DNA of 64,000 nt from Acetobacteraceae bacterium (GCA_947474705.1 CANJJS010000008.1:25721-89720); one strand, 5' to 3'; positions 27,552-37,603 are shown, counted from the first letter of the stretch. Notes: generated by a model from the letters alone, not told the origin. Program-made: numbers and translations.

Positions 27552-28592
27552 ATGCGGCGGCTCATTCGGGCGACCACTCATCTCGCGTGCGCGCTTCTGG
27601 GACTGGGGGCGGCGGCGCTGTCCGAAGCACAGGCGCAAGGGTCCGGCTCGGCGACGATGGACGCGGCGCGCGCCCGCGGGCAGTTGCTCTGCGGCATGGC
27701 CGGAAACGTGCCGGGCTTCTCGCTGCCGGACTCACAGGGCGTGATGCGCGGCCTCGACGCCGATACCTGCCGCGCGGTCACGGCCGCCGTGCTGGGCGAC
27801 GCCGCCAAGGTGAAGCTGGTCCCGACGACGACGCAAAACCGGTTCACCGCGCTGCAATCGGGCGAGGTCGATATGCTCTCCCGCAGCACCACCTGGACCC
27901 TCGGACGCGAAGGCAATCTTGGCCTGATGTTCGCCTGGGTTAACTACTACGACGGCACCGGCTTCCTCGTGAAGAAAAGCGCCGGCGTCAAAGCGGCGAA
28001 GGAAATGGACGGCGCCACGATCTGCGTGCAGCCGGGCACCTCCACCGAACTGGCGGTGGCCGACTTCTTCCGGCTGAACAACATCAAATTCACGCCGATC
28101 CTCATCCAGGACCTGTCGGAAATCCAGGGCGCCTTCCTGTCGGGCCGCTGCGACGCCTACTCGACCGATGCTTCCGCGCTGGCGACGTTCCGGTTCAGCC
28201 AGGGGCCGAAAGCCGCCGACCTGATCCTGCTGCCGGATATCATCAGCAAGGAACCCCTTGGCGTCATGGTTCGCAAAGGCGACGACAAATGGTTCGACGT
28301 CGTGCGCTGGACCTTCGGCGCCATGATCACCGCCGAGGAAAAAGGCATCGACAGCAAGAACGTCGATACCTTCCTGACCTCGAAAGATCCGGAAATCCGC
28401 CGTCTGCTTGGCCTGGAAGGCGACCTGGGCAAGGCGCTCGGCCTGGACCCGAAATTCGCCTATAACGTGATCAAACAGGTCGGTAATCTCGCCGAGGTCT
28501 GGGACCGCAACATCACCCCGATGGGCGTTCCCCGCGGCATCAACAACCTCTGGACCAAGGGCGGTCTGCAGTACGCCCCGCCGATGCGCTAA
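27552..28592 (+). CDS. aapJ: General L-amino acid ABC transporter, substrate-binding protein
   Basis: A 346-residue periplasmic binding protein of the AapJ/BztA type. It has a signal peptide of about 28 residues ending SEAQAQG, then GQLLCGMAGNVPGFSLPDSQG, VDMLSRSTTWTLGRE and ICVQPGTSTELAVADFF. It binds L-amino acids and delivers them to the AapQM permease. AGGAG lies eight bases before the ATG. It is the first gene of aapJQMP. Confidence 0.93.
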   Translation: MRRLIRATTHLACALLGLGAAALSEAQAQGSGSATMDAARARGQLLCGMAGNVPGFSLPDSQGVMRGLDADTCRAVTAAVLGDAAKVKLVPTTTQNRFTALQSGEVDMLSRSTTWTLGREGNLGLMFAWVNYYDGTGFLVKKSAGVKAAKEMDGATICVQPGTSTELAVADFFRLNNIKFTPILIQDLSEIQGAFLSGRCDAYSTDASALATFRFSQGPKAADLILLPDIISKEPLGVMVRKGDDKWFDVVRWTFGAMITAEEKGIDSKNVDTFLTSKDPEIRRLLGLEGDLGKALGLDPKFAYNVIKQVGNLAEVWDRNITPMGVPRGINNLWTKGGLQYAPPMR

Positions 28593-28613
28593 GCGCATCC
28601 AGAGGCGCGGGCC

Positions 28614-29822
28614 ATGTCCGACACCGCCATCGACCCCCGCATGTCCGGACGGGCGGCGCCGAAACGCCCGCTCCGCCTGTCCTGGTCCGATCCACGCTTC
28701 CGGGCGATCGTCTGGCAACTGGTCATTCTGGGGATCGTTGGCGTTATCGCCTGGTACCTGGCCTATAACACGCACAAGAACCTGGAGGTGCGGCGGATCG
28801 CCACCGGGTTTGGGTTTCTCGACCGGGTCGCGGGGCTGCCGATCGGGGAAGCGCCGATTTACTACAACCCGGCCGAGAGCACCTATGGCCGCGCGCTGCT
28901 GGTGGGGGTGCTCAACACCCTGAAAGTCTCGGTTGTCGGGATCGTCCTGGCGACCATTCTGGGCACGCTGATCGGCATCGGCCGGCTGTCGAAAAACTGG
29001 CTGATGGCGAAGCTGACGGCGTTTTACGTCGAAACGATCCGCGACCTGCCGTTGCTGCTGCAATTGCTGTTTTGGTACACCATCCTACAGGGCCTGCCGC
29101 CGCCCAAAACCGCGACCGATATCGGCGGCGTCGCGTTCCTGTCCAATCGCGGCCTGAAACTCCCCATGCTGGAGTGGGAAACCGCCCATACCGCCGCCCT
29201 GACCGCCTTCGCGGCGGGCCTGGTGGGGACGTGGTGGTGGAACCGCCGCGCGCGGCTGGCCCAGGAAGCCACCGGAGAGCGCCCCGCGGTCTGGCCGGTG
29301 GCCTGCGGTCTGCTGCTGGCCCTGCCTCTGGGTGTTTGGCTTGTACTGGGCGCGCCCTTTCACTGGGAAATCCCGGTCCTCCGCGGCTTCAACTTTCAGG
29401 GCGGCGGCAATATCAGCCCGGAATACTTCGCGCTGCTGCTGGGGCTGGTGACCTACACCGCCGGTTATATCGCCGAGATCGTCCGGTCCGGCATCCAGGC
29501 CGTCCACCTGGGACAATGGGAGGCCGCCGGCGCGCTGGGCCTGAAACGCGGCGCGATCCTGCGGCACATCGTGCTGCCGCAGGCGCTGCGGGTCATTATT
29601 CCGCCAATGACCAGCCAGTATCTGAACCTGACCAAGAACAGCTCTTTGGCCGTGGCGATCGGGTATCAGGAACTGGTGTCGATCGCCAACACGACCCTGA
29701 ACCAAACGGGACAGGCCATCGAGGGCATCGCGGTCATCATGGCCGTCTATTTGACCATCAGCCTGTCGATCAGCCTGTTCATGAACTGGTACAACGCGCA
29801 TATCGCGCTGGTGGAACGGTGA
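28614..29822 (+). CDS. aapQ: General L-amino acid ABC transporter permease AapQ
   Basis: A 402-residue inner-membrane permease. The family-specific long N-terminal insert (NPAESTYGRALLVGVLNTLK) precedes the ABC permease domain. The EAA-like coupling loop EAAGALGLKRGAILRHIVLPQ is near residues 300-325. It pairs with AapM to form the channel. It lies 21 bases downstream of aapJ. Confidence 0.93.
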   Translation: MSDTAIDPRMSGRAAPKRPLRLSWSDPRFRAIVWQLVILGIVGVIAWYLAYNTHKNLEVRRIATGFGFLDRVAGLPIGEAPIYYNPAESTYGRALLVGVLNTLKVSVVGIVLATILGTLIGIGRLSKNWLMAKLTAFYVETIRDLPLLLQLLFWYTILQGLPPPKTATDIGGVAFLSNRGLKLPMLEWETAHTAALTAFAAGLVGTWWWNRRARLAQEATGERPAVWPVACGLLLALPLGVWLVLGAPFHWEIPVLRGFNFQGGGNISPEYFALLLGLVTYTAGYIAEIVRSGIQAVHLGQWEAAGALGLKRGAILRHIVLPQALRVIIPPMTSQYLNLTKNSSLAVAIGYQELVSIANTTLNQTGQAIEGIAVIMAVYLTISLSISLFMNWYNAHIALVER

Positions 29823-29868
29823 TGATCGACCACCCGCCATCGCTGTCATGGGGAGCCTCCGCGACACC

Positions 29869-30987
29869 ATGAGCACCACCACCGCCCCCACCCTCTCGCG
29901 CCCATCCCCTCCCGGTCTCGGCCCGATCGCATGGGCCAGGACAAACCTCTTCGGTTCGTGGGTTTCCACGGCCGTTAGTCTGGCGCTGCTCTATATTGTC
30001 GCGCGCGCGGTGCTTGGCTTCGCCGAATGGGCTTTGGTGGGCGCTGTCTGGACCGTGCCTTATTCCGCCACCGGCATCGCCCAAACCGCTGTCTGCCAGA
30101 CCGCGCACGGTGCCTGTTGGGCTGTCATCCACGACAAATACCGGCTGATCCTGTTCGGCCGTTACCCCTTCGCCGAGCAATGGCGGCCGGCGATCGTCGT
30201 TCTGATCTTTATCGCGCTTTACACCGTTTCCGCCATCCGCTGGTTCTGGCGCAAGGAGTTGGCGCTGATCTGGGTCGCGGCGTTGACGGCCGTGGGCGTG
30301 CTGATGTGGGGCGGGGTGTTCGGACTGAAACCGGTGCCCAACGACGAATGGGGCGGGCTGCCGATCACGCTGATCCTGGCGACCTTCGGGATCGCCTTCG
30401 CCTTTCCGCTCGCGGTGCTGGTCGCTTTGGGCCGGCGGTCCACGGAGCTACCGGCGGTGAAGACGCTGTGCGTCGTGTATGTGGAGCTCATTCGCGGCGT
30501 GCCGCTGATTTCCGTGCTGTTCATGGCCAGCGTCATGTTCCCGCTGTTCATGCCCGCGGGCGTCAACATCGACAAGCTGCTGCGCGCCCAGATCGCCATC
30601 ATCCTGTTCGCCGCCGCCTATCTGGCGGAGGTCGTGCGTGGCGGCCTGCAGGCCTTGCCCAAAGGCCAGACCGAGGCCGCCGACGCGATGGGCCTCAGCT
30701 ACTGGCAGAAAACCTCCTTCATTATTCTGCCGCAGGCGCTGCGCCTGGTGATTCCGCCGCTGGTCAACACGTTCATCGGTTTTTTCAAGGACACCAGCCT
30801 GGTTCTGATCATTGGCCTGTTCGACCTCCTCACCATGGGCAAGGTCGCGTTGAGCGATCCGCCCTGGCAGAGTTTTTCCACCGAGGTCTATGTCGTTCTC
30901 GGGCTGATCTACATCGCGTTCTGCTACGCGATGTCGCGTTACAGCCGCGGGCTGGAACAAGAACTCAACGCCTCCCAACGCCGCTGA
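29869..30987 (+). CDS. aapM: General L-amino acid ABC transporter permease AapM
   Basis: A 372-residue permease with about eight helices. The coupling loop is TEAADAMGLSYWQKTSFIIL, followed by PQALRLVIPPLVN. I choose MSTTTAPTLS at 29869, which follows a GGAG; an in-frame ATG at 29848 adds seven residues. It lies 46 bases after aapQ and 15 before aapP. Confidence 0.92.
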   Translation: MSTTTAPTLSRPSPPGLGPIAWARTNLFGSWVSTAVSLALLYIVARAVLGFAEWALVGAVWTVPYSATGIAQTAVCQTAHGACWAVIHDKYRLILFGRYPFAEQWRPAIVVLIFIALYTVSAIRWFWRKELALIWVAALTAVGVLMWGGVFGLKPVPNDEWGGLPITLILATFGIAFAFPLAVLVALGRRSTELPAVKTLCVVYVELIRGVPLISVLFMASVMFPLFMPAGVNIDKLLRAQIAIILFAAAYLAEVVRGGLQALPKGQTEAADAMGLSYWQKTSFIILPQALRLVIPPLVNTFIGFFKDTSLVLIIGLFDLLTMGKVALSDPPWQSFSTEVYVVLGLIYIAFCYAMSRYSRGLEQELNASQRR

Positions 30988-31002
30988 CGGAGATTTCGAA
31001 GC

Positions 31003-31752
31003 ATGAGCGAGGCCAAGGACGCGATCGTTCTGGACAAGGTGAACAAGTGGTATGGCGCGATGCATGTGTTGCGCGACGTGTCGCTGACGATTCAGGAGAA
31101 AGAGCGGGTCGTGGTCTGCGGGCCCTCGGGGTCCGGTAAGTCGACGATGATCCGCTGTATTAACCGGCTGGAGACGCATCAGGCGGGGCATATCTTCGTC
31201 GACGGCATCGAACTGACCGACGACACAAGGGCGCTGGACGCGATAAGGCGCGATGTCGGGATGGTGTTTCAGTCTTTCAATCTGTTTCCGCATCTGACAA
31301 TTCTGGAGAATTGCACGCTGGCGCCAATCTGGGTCCGAAAGATTCCAAAGGCGCAGGCGGAAGAGTTGGCGATGAGTTTCCTCGAACGCGTGAAGATCCC
31401 GGAGCAGGCGAAGAAATATCCGGGTCAGCTTTCCGGCGGGCAGCAGCAGCGCGTCGCCATCGCGCGTGCCTTGTGCATGCAACCAAAAATCATGCTTTTC
31501 GACGAGCCGACCTCGGCGCTCGACCCTGAGATGATCAAGGAGGTGCTGGACACCATGATCGAGCTCGCGGGGTCCGGCATGACCATGGTTTGCGTCACGC
31601 ATGAGATGGGTTTCGCTCGTCAGGTCGCGCATCGCGTCGTGTTCATGGATCGTGGCGAGATCGTCGAGAGCGGCCCGCCGGCCCAGATTTTCGAGGATCC
31701 CCAGACGGATCGTCTGAAACTGTTCCTGAGCCAAATTCTTCGAGGACACTGA
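31003..31752 (+). CDS. aapP: General L-amino acid ABC transporter ATPase AapP
   Basis: A 249-residue ABC ATPase of the polar amino acid type: Walker [10 protein letters not shown], signature [15 protein letters not shown], Walker [16 protein letters not shown] and the switch His in CVTHEMGFA. It powers uptake through AapQM. It is the last transporter gene and lies six bases before the next gene. Confidence 0.95.
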   Translation: MSEAKDAIVLDKVNKWYGAMHVLRDVSLTIQEKERVVVCGPSGSGKSTMIRCINRLETHQAGHIFVDGIELTDDTRALDAIRRDVGMVFQSFNLFPHLTILENCTLAPIWVRKIPKAQAEELAMSFLERVKIPEQAKKYPGQLSGGQQQRVAIARALCMQPKIMLFDEPTSALDPEMIKEVLDTMIELAGSGMTMVCVTHEMGFARQVAHRVVFMDRGEIVESGPPAQIFEDPQTDRLKLFLSQILRGH

Positions 31753-31758
31753 CCCCAC

Positions 31759-32433
31759 ATGAAATTGCTGTCGACGTTGGCCGTCATGGGCGCGATGAAA
31801 GATCTGGCGGCGGCGTATCGCGCGCGCACCGGGGTGGAGGTCGAGCCGGAGTTCGCCCCGACCGTGGCGCTTTTGGAACGCATTCGCGCGGGCGCGGTGG
31901 GCGATGTCGCCATTTTGACCGCGCAGGGGATCGACGATCTGATCGGCGAGGGCAAGATGCTGCCTGGCAGCCGCGCCGATGTGGCGTTGTCCTTTGTTGG
32001 GATCGCGGTGAAAGCGGGCGCGCCCAAACCCGATATCTCGACGGTGGAGGCGTTCAAGGCGACGATTTTGGCGGCGCGCTGTGTCGCGTTTTCGAAGATT
32101 GGCGCCAGCGGGATTTATTTCGCGGGTTTGCTCGATCGTCTCGGTTTGGCGGACAAAGCCAAAACTTTCGTTGTGCCCTCGGGTTTCACCGCCGAACGTC
32201 TCGTCAGTGGCGAGGCCGATCTGGCCGTGCAACAAATCAGCGAGTTGCTGGTGGTGCCGGGGATCGAGGTTATCGGACCGCTGCCGGATGACATTCAGAC
32301 GGCGGCGATGTTCTCGGGTGGAGTGTTGAGCACCTCGGCGGACGCGGAGGCGGCGCGGGGGTTTCTGCGGTTTCTGACCGGCCCGGAGGCGGCGCCGGTG
32401 CTGGCGGCGTCCGGGTTGCAGCCGGCGGGGTAG
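31759..32433 (+). CDS. ModA-like solute-binding-fold protein without signal peptide
   Basis: A 224-residue protein with the type II periplasmic binding fold: MKLLSTLAVMGAMKDLAAAY, VGDVAILTAQGIDDLIGEGK, FSKIGASGIYFAGLLDRLG and GEADLAVQQISELLVVPGI. The pattern resembles molybdate-binding ModA relatives. It begins directly at the first beta strand with no signal peptide, and no upstream in-frame start gives one, so it is probably cytoplasmic. It follows aapP by six bases and may be co-transcribed. A ligand-sensing or enzymatic role is possible. Confidence 0.75.
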   Translation: MKLLSTLAVMGAMKDLAAAYRARTGVEVEPEFAPTVALLERIRAGAVGDVAILTAQGIDDLIGEGKMLPGSRADVALSFVGIAVKAGAPKPDISTVEAFKATILAARCVAFSKIGASGIYFAGLLDRLGLADKAKTFVVPSGFTAERLVSGEADLAVQQISELLVVPGIEVIGPLPDDIQTAAMFSGGVLSTSADAEAARGFLRFLTGPEAAPVLAASGLQPAG

Positions 32434-32454
32434 GTAGCCCGGAGGGGGAGAGCG

Positions 32455-34473
32455 ATGGGTGCCGCGGGGCGGCTGATCCTCGGGGGGGCGGTCGCGGCGG
32501 TTTGCGGCGTGCTGCTGTTATGGGCGTGCTGGGCTTATCCGCTGCCGGTGTGGCCGTTGGCGGCGGTATTGGCGGTTTACGCGGGGGTGTTGTGGCGTTG
32601 GCCGTTCCTGTTCCTGGTGGTCGTGCCCGCCGTCTTGCCCGCGCTCGACCTGAGTATTTGGACGGGTTGGAGCATGGCGGGCGAGGCCGACCTGTTCGTT
32701 CTGGTGTCGGTTGGCGTTTTGGCGATCCGCGATCCGCCGTCCTGTCGCGATGTGTTGCCGCGTGGGGCGGGTGGCGCGGTTCTGGCGGTGTTCGCGATTG
32801 TGTACGGCATCGCCGCTCTGATCGGTTTGTATGGAGGGACGGCCGCGCCGTTATCGGGAAATCCCTATTTGCGGCCGGATAACGCGCTGCGTCTGATCAA
32901 GCCGCTCGGGGAAATCCTGATCTTGCTGCCGTTTTTGCGCCATCGGCAGCGCGTGCATGGCGACATGGCGGGCTGGCTGGGTTGGGGCATGACCGCCGGG
33001 GCGGCGCTGGTCGCGCTGCAGGTGGTGGCGGAGCGGGCGGCGTTTCCGGGATTGTTCGACTTTCGCTCGGACTACCGGGTCGTCGCGGCGTTTCAGAGCA
33101 TGCATATCGGCGGTGGCCATATCGGCGCGTATTTCGCGCTGGCGCTGCCGTTTTTGCTGGGGTGCGGGCTGGGCGCGCGGCGCTGGTATGTGGGCGTTTT
33201 GTTGCTCGCGCCGGCGGGTGCGATCGCTTATGCGCTGGCGGTGACGTTTGCGCGGACGGCTTACGCGGCCTCGGCGATCGGATTGTTGCTGGCGTTGTTT
33301 GCCTGGCTGGCGTTGCGGCCGCGCGGCGCGGAGGGGGTGGTTCGGCGGTTCGCTCAGGTGCTGTTGGTGGCGCCGATTTTGGGGGGGCTGGCGTTGGCCG
33401 CGTCGTCGGAGATGATGCGGGACCGGTTCGGTCAGTCCTCGTCCGATCTGCTGACGCGTGAAAGCAACTGGCACAATGGCTGGTCCTTGCATGACGGGGA
33501 TGTCGTGCATTTCGCCTTCGGGATGGGTTTGGGGACGTATCCGCGGCTGAGTTTGGAGCAGGCGGCGGGTGGCCGGCCCGGCGATTTCCGGTTGGTGGGG
33601 AGTGGCGAGAACAGGTACCTGACGATCTCCGGCGTGTCGCCGCTGTATTTCGGGCAGAAGATCTTTTTGCATCCGGGGGAGCCGTTGCGGCTGATGTTCC
33701 GGTGGCGCGCCTCGGCGGAAAACGCGGTGGCGGGGATCGCGATATGCGAGAAACTCTTGCTTTATTCCGACCACTGCCGGGGGCAAAATATCGCATCGCG
33801 CACACCTGGAAGCTGGGAGGCGGTGTCGATTCAGATCCCGTCCGATGGGTTGGGGGGGCGGATGGTTCTTGGCCTGCCCATGCGGCCGATTGAATTCGCG
33901 GTGTTCAATGCCACGCCGGGGACCACCGTGGCTTTCCATGGGTTGTCGCTGACCACGGCGCGGGGCGAGGAACTGCTGGTCAATGGCGATTTTCGCGATG
34001 GGCTGGCGCGCTGGAATTTCACCAACGACGACCATTTGGTCTGGCGGATGAAGAACCTCTGGCTGATGCTGTTGTTCGAAGCCGGTGTCTTTGGCGGGCT
34101 GGCGTTCCTGACGTTGTGCGCCGGGACGGTCGCGGGTGGCGCATGGGCGGTTCGGGGCGGTGGCCGGAAGGAAGCGGCGCGGCCGCGGACCAGGCGGTCT
34201 GGGCGAGTGGTGGCGGAGGAACCGTCCGCGCCGCCGGAGCCGATTGGCGCGGCGGCGATCGGCGCGATGGGGGCCTTCGCGATCTCTGGGTTGTTCGACA
34301 ATTTGCTGGAGGCGCCGCGGGTGGCGGCGGTGTTTTTCCTGGTGTGTGCCTGCGGTCTGACGTTGTGGGGACGGCGCGACCGCGCGGGGGGTGGGACGCT
34401 GGCGAGGCCTTTGCCGGTTGGACCGGTCCGGGCCGATGGTGGAACGCCGCTGGGCGAGGTGGAATCCTATTGA
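32455..34473 (+). CDS. O-antigen ligase/Wzy-like membrane protein with beta-rich insert
   Basis: A 672-residue protein with about ten to twelve membrane helices in the pattern of the O-antigen ligase / polymerase family, including the central FARTAYAASAIGLLLALFAW. Between about residues 380 and 530 a soluble block interrupts the helices. It has alternating beta pattern and ends with ELLVNGDFRDGLARWNF, a signature seen in carbohydrate-binding jelly-roll modules. The helices resume with NLWLMLLFEAGVFGGL. It probably joins or polymerises surface glycans at the periplasmic face. It lies 22 bases before the secreted BNR-like gene. Confidence 0.72.
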   Translation: MGAAGRLILGGAVAAVCGVLLLWACWAYPLPVWPLAAVLAVYAGVLWRWPFLFLVVVPAVLPALDLSIWTGWSMAGEADLFVLVSVGVLAIRDPPSCRDVLPRGAGGAVLAVFAIVYGIAALIGLYGGTAAPLSGNPYLRPDNALRLIKPLGEILILLPFLRHRQRVHGDMAGWLGWGMTAGAALVALQVVAERAAFPGLFDFRSDYRVVAAFQSMHIGGGHIGAYFALALPFLLGCGLGARRWYVGVLLLAPAGAIAYALAVTFARTAYAASAIGLLLALFAWLALRPRGAEGVVRRFAQVLLVAPILGGLALAASSEMMRDRFGQSSSDLLTRESNWHNGWSLHDGDVVHFAFGMGLGTYPRLSLEQAAGGRPGDFRLVGSGENRYLTISGVSPLYFGQKIFLHPGEPLRLMFRWRASAENAVAGIAICEKLLLYSDHCRGQNIASRTPGSWEAVSIQIPSDGLGGRMVLGLPMRPIEFAVFNATPGTTVAFHGLSLTTARGEELLVNGDFRDGLARWNFTNDDHLVWRMKNLWLMLLFEAGVFGGLAFLTLCAGTVAGGAWAVRGGGRKEAARPRTRRSGRVVAEEPSAPPEPIGAAAIGAMGAFAISGLFDNLLEAPRVAAVFFLVCACGLTLWGRRDRAGGGTLARPLPVGPVRADGGTPLGEVESY

Positions 34474-34495
34474 CCGGACAACGGAGTTTTCTCGC

Positions 34496-36085
34496 ATGAA
34501 CCGACGGCCGGTGAGATCGTCGCGCTGGTTTTGGATGGCCGTTTTGGCATTGCCGCTTTGGGCTGGGGTGGCCCAGGGGCAGCCGAAGATTGGGTTGCCG
34601 GATCTGTTGGCGGTCGAACTGCCAGAGGGGGTCGCGGAACTGGCGCCCGGCGATCCGCCGTTGCGCGAGTTGCTGGCTTCGGCCGCGGGCGAGGGGCGGC
34701 GGGTAACGGCCGATCTCCGACGCAAGCTCGGGGTTGGCGCGGCGCGGGTCACGTGGAGCGTTTGGGCGGGCGAACCGGAGGTTGGCACGCCGCTCGCCAC
34801 GCGGGCGGCGACCGTGTTCGTGTTGCCGCATGGGATGACTCCGGCCGGGGTGTCGGCGGACGAGAACGCGACCGCGGGGAATAACGCCGTGCATATCGCG
34901 CGGGATGCGGCGGGCCGGGCGCATATGGTGTGGATCGATGGCGGGCGGCCCGGCGCGAAGGGCGGACCGATGTATCGCCGTGGGGGCGCCGATGGGCATT
35001 TCGAAAGTCCGCCGTTTATGTTCGCCGAGGGGGTTCCCGCCGATTGGAACGCCTACCCTGGATTGTTCGTGAGTGGCGAGAATATCGATGTCGTTTGGCA
35101 GGGTGGCGGCCGGGCGTGGACCCGGCGGTTAAGTCCGGGTGCCGGGGGGCTGGTGTGGGGGCCGGCGCGGGACACGGGGGCGAAGAGCGACGGGCGGGAT
35201 GTGGGACCCGCGATCGCGTCGGATGGCAAGATGGTTCATGTCGTGACGCCGTCCGGGGTTTACGCGTTTTCGGCCGATGGCGGGCAGACATGGCGGACGG
35301 AACAGGTTCCGGTGCCGCCGGGTCAGACGCCGAAGACGGCCTCTTTGGCGCTGGATTCGGCGGGGACGGCGACGGTTGTGTTCAGCAGTGTCGTCGCGAC
35401 GCCGAAGAATGGGGCCACCGAGGGGACTGGCGGTTATTGGCAGTTGCGGATCGTGCAGCGCCTGCTGGATGGGCGATGGGTGGGGGCGGCGGATGCGTTG
35501 GGCGAATTTCCCGTTTGGGGCGAACCGTTGCCGCGGCAGGACATTCTGGCGGATTGGGTGCGTGTCGGTGTCGACCGGTTCCGAGGGTTGCATCTGACGT
35601 GGCATGGCACCGCGACGTCGCATCTCTACGCCAACGACCATGCGTATTACGCGTACAAGCCCAGCGGGTCCGGCTGGCGTCAGCCGGTGACGCTGTTTCC
35701 GCCAAACCCTGGTCTTGGGATTAAATTCTCGTTCGCGCCCGGTTTGACGGTCGATGGCGAGCGGGCGTTCGCGACGGTGTTTTACGATGTGTTCGCGGGC
35801 GAGCGATGGGGTGGTTTCGACGCGGTGGCGGTGCCTTTGTACGATGGTGCCCCGGTTGGGGCGCCGTTGCCGGTGTCTCAGTTTGTCCGTGGCGCGATCG
35901 ACAAGAAGACGCCGGAATTCGCGTTAAGCACCCGGTTTCCCGCCGCCGCGCCGTCGCTGTATCGCGGGGCGGACGGGAGAACCTGGCTGGATCTGCTGGA
36001 AACGCTGGTGCCGATGGGTGTGCCGGACGCGGCGAAGCTGATTGTCTGGCACCGGGTGGATGTGGGCGCGGTGGCGAAGCGGTAA
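34496..36085 (+). CDS. Secreted sialidase/BNR-repeat-like protein
   Basis: A 529-residue protein with a signal peptide (MNRRPVRSSRWFWMAVLALP, cleavage near VAQGQ). It is followed by a beta-propeller-like region with Asp-box-type strands such as FSADGGQTWRTEQ and DGRWVGAADALGEFPVW. It lacks the full set of sialidase arginines that I could identify, so enzyme activity is uncertain. The gene follows the O-antigen-ligase-like gene by 22 bases, which suggests a linked role in surface polysaccharide handling. Confidence 0.65.
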   Translation: MNRRPVRSSRWFWMAVLALPLWAGVAQGQPKIGLPDLLAVELPEGVAELAPGDPPLRELLASAAGEGRRVTADLRRKLGVGAARVTWSVWAGEPEVGTPLATRAATVFVLPHGMTPAGVSADENATAGNNAVHIARDAAGRAHMVWIDGGRPGAKGGPMYRRGGADGHFESPPFMFAEGVPADWNAYPGLFVSGENIDVVWQGGGRAWTRRLSPGAGGLVWGPARDTGAKSDGRDVGPAIASDGKMVHVVTPSGVYAFSADGGQTWRTEQVPVPPGQTPKTASLALDSAGTATVVFSSVVATPKNGATEGTGGYWQLRIVQRLLDGRWVGAADALGEFPVWGEPLPRQDILADWVRVGVDRFRGLHLTWHGTATSHLYANDHAYYAYKPSGSGWRQPVTLFPPNPGLGIKFSFAPGLTVDGERAFATVFYDVFAGERWGGFDAVAVPLYDGAPVGAPLPVSQFVRGAIDKKTPEFALSTRFPAAAPSLYRGADGRTWLDLLETLVPMGVPDAAKLIVWHRVDVGAVAKR

Positions 36086-36133
36086 GGCCGGGCGTGGTGT
36101 TCCCGGCCTGACCGCGTGCGCTGTGGTTTGGGC

Positions 36134-37603
36134 TTAACCGGCGGTGGCGCGGTCGCTTGTGCTGACGCCGACATAGGTGAGTTCGCCGTCGCGCAGGATC
36201 CGGAGCGCGACCGCGCGCTCTTTGCCGTTCAGGGCGGTCGCGATCGCTTTCGCGGCCTCCGCGGGCGAGGCGATTTTTTGACCGCCGACGCCGACGATCA
36301 CGTCGCCGGGCCGCAGCCCCGCTTCCTCGGCGGGCGAGCCGGGCCGGACGCCGCGCACGACGGCGCCGGTCAGGTTATCCGGGACTTCCAGGCGCGCGCG
36401 AAGGTCCGAGGTCAGCGGGACGAAGGCCAGGCCGAGTTGCGCGCGGGCGGCGGGATCCCCGCCCGGTTCGCGATCGGGGCCGCGTGCCGCGCGGTCATTG
36501 GGCTGCTCGCCAACCCGGACCTTGATATCCAGTTCGGTGCCGTCGCGAACCAGATGGAGGCGGGCGTCCTCGCCGGGTTTGACGGTGGCGACGGTCATGG
36601 CGAGGTCTTTGGGCGTCGCGATTTTCTGGTCGTTGACGGTGCGGATCACATCGCCGGGTTCGAGGCCGGCCTTGGCGGCGGGGGAGCCGGGCTCGACCGA
36701 AGACAGCAGCGCGCCGGCGGGTTCGGGCAGGCGCAGGGCCTTGGCCATCGGCGGTGTGACCGGTTGCGTCGCGACGCCGATATAGCCCCGGGTGACATGA
36801 CCGGAGTCGGCGAGTTGCGTCGTCACGGCGCGGATCACGTCGGAGGGGATGGCGAATCCGATGCCGACGGACCCACCCGTCGGCGAGAAGATCGCGGTGT
36901 TCATGCCGATCACCTTGCCCTCTTGCGTGAACAGCGGCCCGCCGGAATTTCCCTGGTTGATGGGCGCGTCGACCTGGATGAACTGGTCGTACGGGCCCGC
37001 GCCGATGTCGCGGCTGACGGCGGAGACGATGCCCGCGGTGACGGTGCCGCCCAGACCGAAGGGGTTGCCCATGGCGACGACCCACTCGCCGGGCCGGACA
37101 TCGCGAGAATTGCCGAGCTGGATGTAGGGGAGAGGTTTCCCCGCCTCGATTTTCAGGAGCGCGATGTCGGTGCGGGGGTCGGTGCCAAGGACTGTGGCCT
37201 TGCGCTCGGTGCCGTCGTCGAGGGTGACCATGACGGCGGCGCTGTCCTTGATCACGTGGTTGTTGGTGACGACCAGTCCGTCCGCGCGAATGATGAAACC
37301 GGAACCGCGGGCCTGGCGGGCGCCGGCGCGGGGGGTGTTTTTCGGGATCATGCGGTCGAAGGGGGACGGCGGGCGCTCGGCCGTTGTGTCGTCCAACGTG
37401 GTCGTGATCGAAACCACTGTCGGCTTCACCTGCGCCACCAGGCCGGAAAAGTCCGGCAGCATCGCGCTGGGCGCGGAAAGCACGGGCGGGTTGACCGGGC
37501 CGGATTGCGCGTTGGCCTGTATCGCGAAACCAGACAAAGCGGTGCCGGCGAGAAGCGCGGCGGCGAGTGTGACGCGAAACCAGGGGCGTGCGGACGAGGG
37601 CAT
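36134..37603 (-). CDS. DegP/HtrA-type periplasmic serine protease
   Basis: A 489-residue Do-like protease. It has a signal peptide ending about residue 32 (AIQANA), a trypsin-like domain with His116 (VVTNNHVI), Asp146 (TDPRTDIALL) and Ser220 (INQGNSGGPLF), and two PDZ domains (about 285-370 and 395-489). It degrades or refolds misfolded envelope proteins. I choose ATG 37603, which has GGAG five bases upstream; the in-frame ATG at 37615 adds four residues. It is convergent with the BNR-like gene. Confidence 0.93.
   Translation of the reverse strand: MPSSARPWFRVTLAAALLAGTALSGFAIQANAQSGPVNPPVLSAPSAMLPDFSGLVAQVKPTVVSITTTLDDTTAERPPSPFDRMIPKNTPRAGARQARGSGFIIRADGLVVTNNHVIKDSAAVMVTLDDGTERKATVLGTDPRTDIALLKIEAGKPLPYIQLGNSRDVRPGEWVVAMGNPFGLGGTVTAGIVSAVSRDIGAGPYDQFIQVDAPINQGNSGGPLFTQEGKVIGMNTAIFSPTGGSVGIGFAIPSDVIRAVTTQLADSGHVTRGYIGVATQPVTPPMAKALRLPEPAGALLSSVEPGSPAAKAGLEPGDVIRTVNDQKIATPKDLAMTVATVKPGEDARLHLVRDGTELDIKVRVGEQPNDRAARGPDREPGGDPAARAQLGLAFVPLTSDLRARLEVPDNLTGAVVRGVRPGSPAEEAGLRPGDVIVGVGGQKIASPAEAAKAIATALNGKERAVALRILRDGELTYVGVSTSDRATAG

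Noticed and set aside
32851..34800. A 649-codon minus-strand open frame
   Set aside because: It lies antisense to the O-antigen-ligase-like gene and the next gene, has Arg/Pro-rich composition, and shows no domain.
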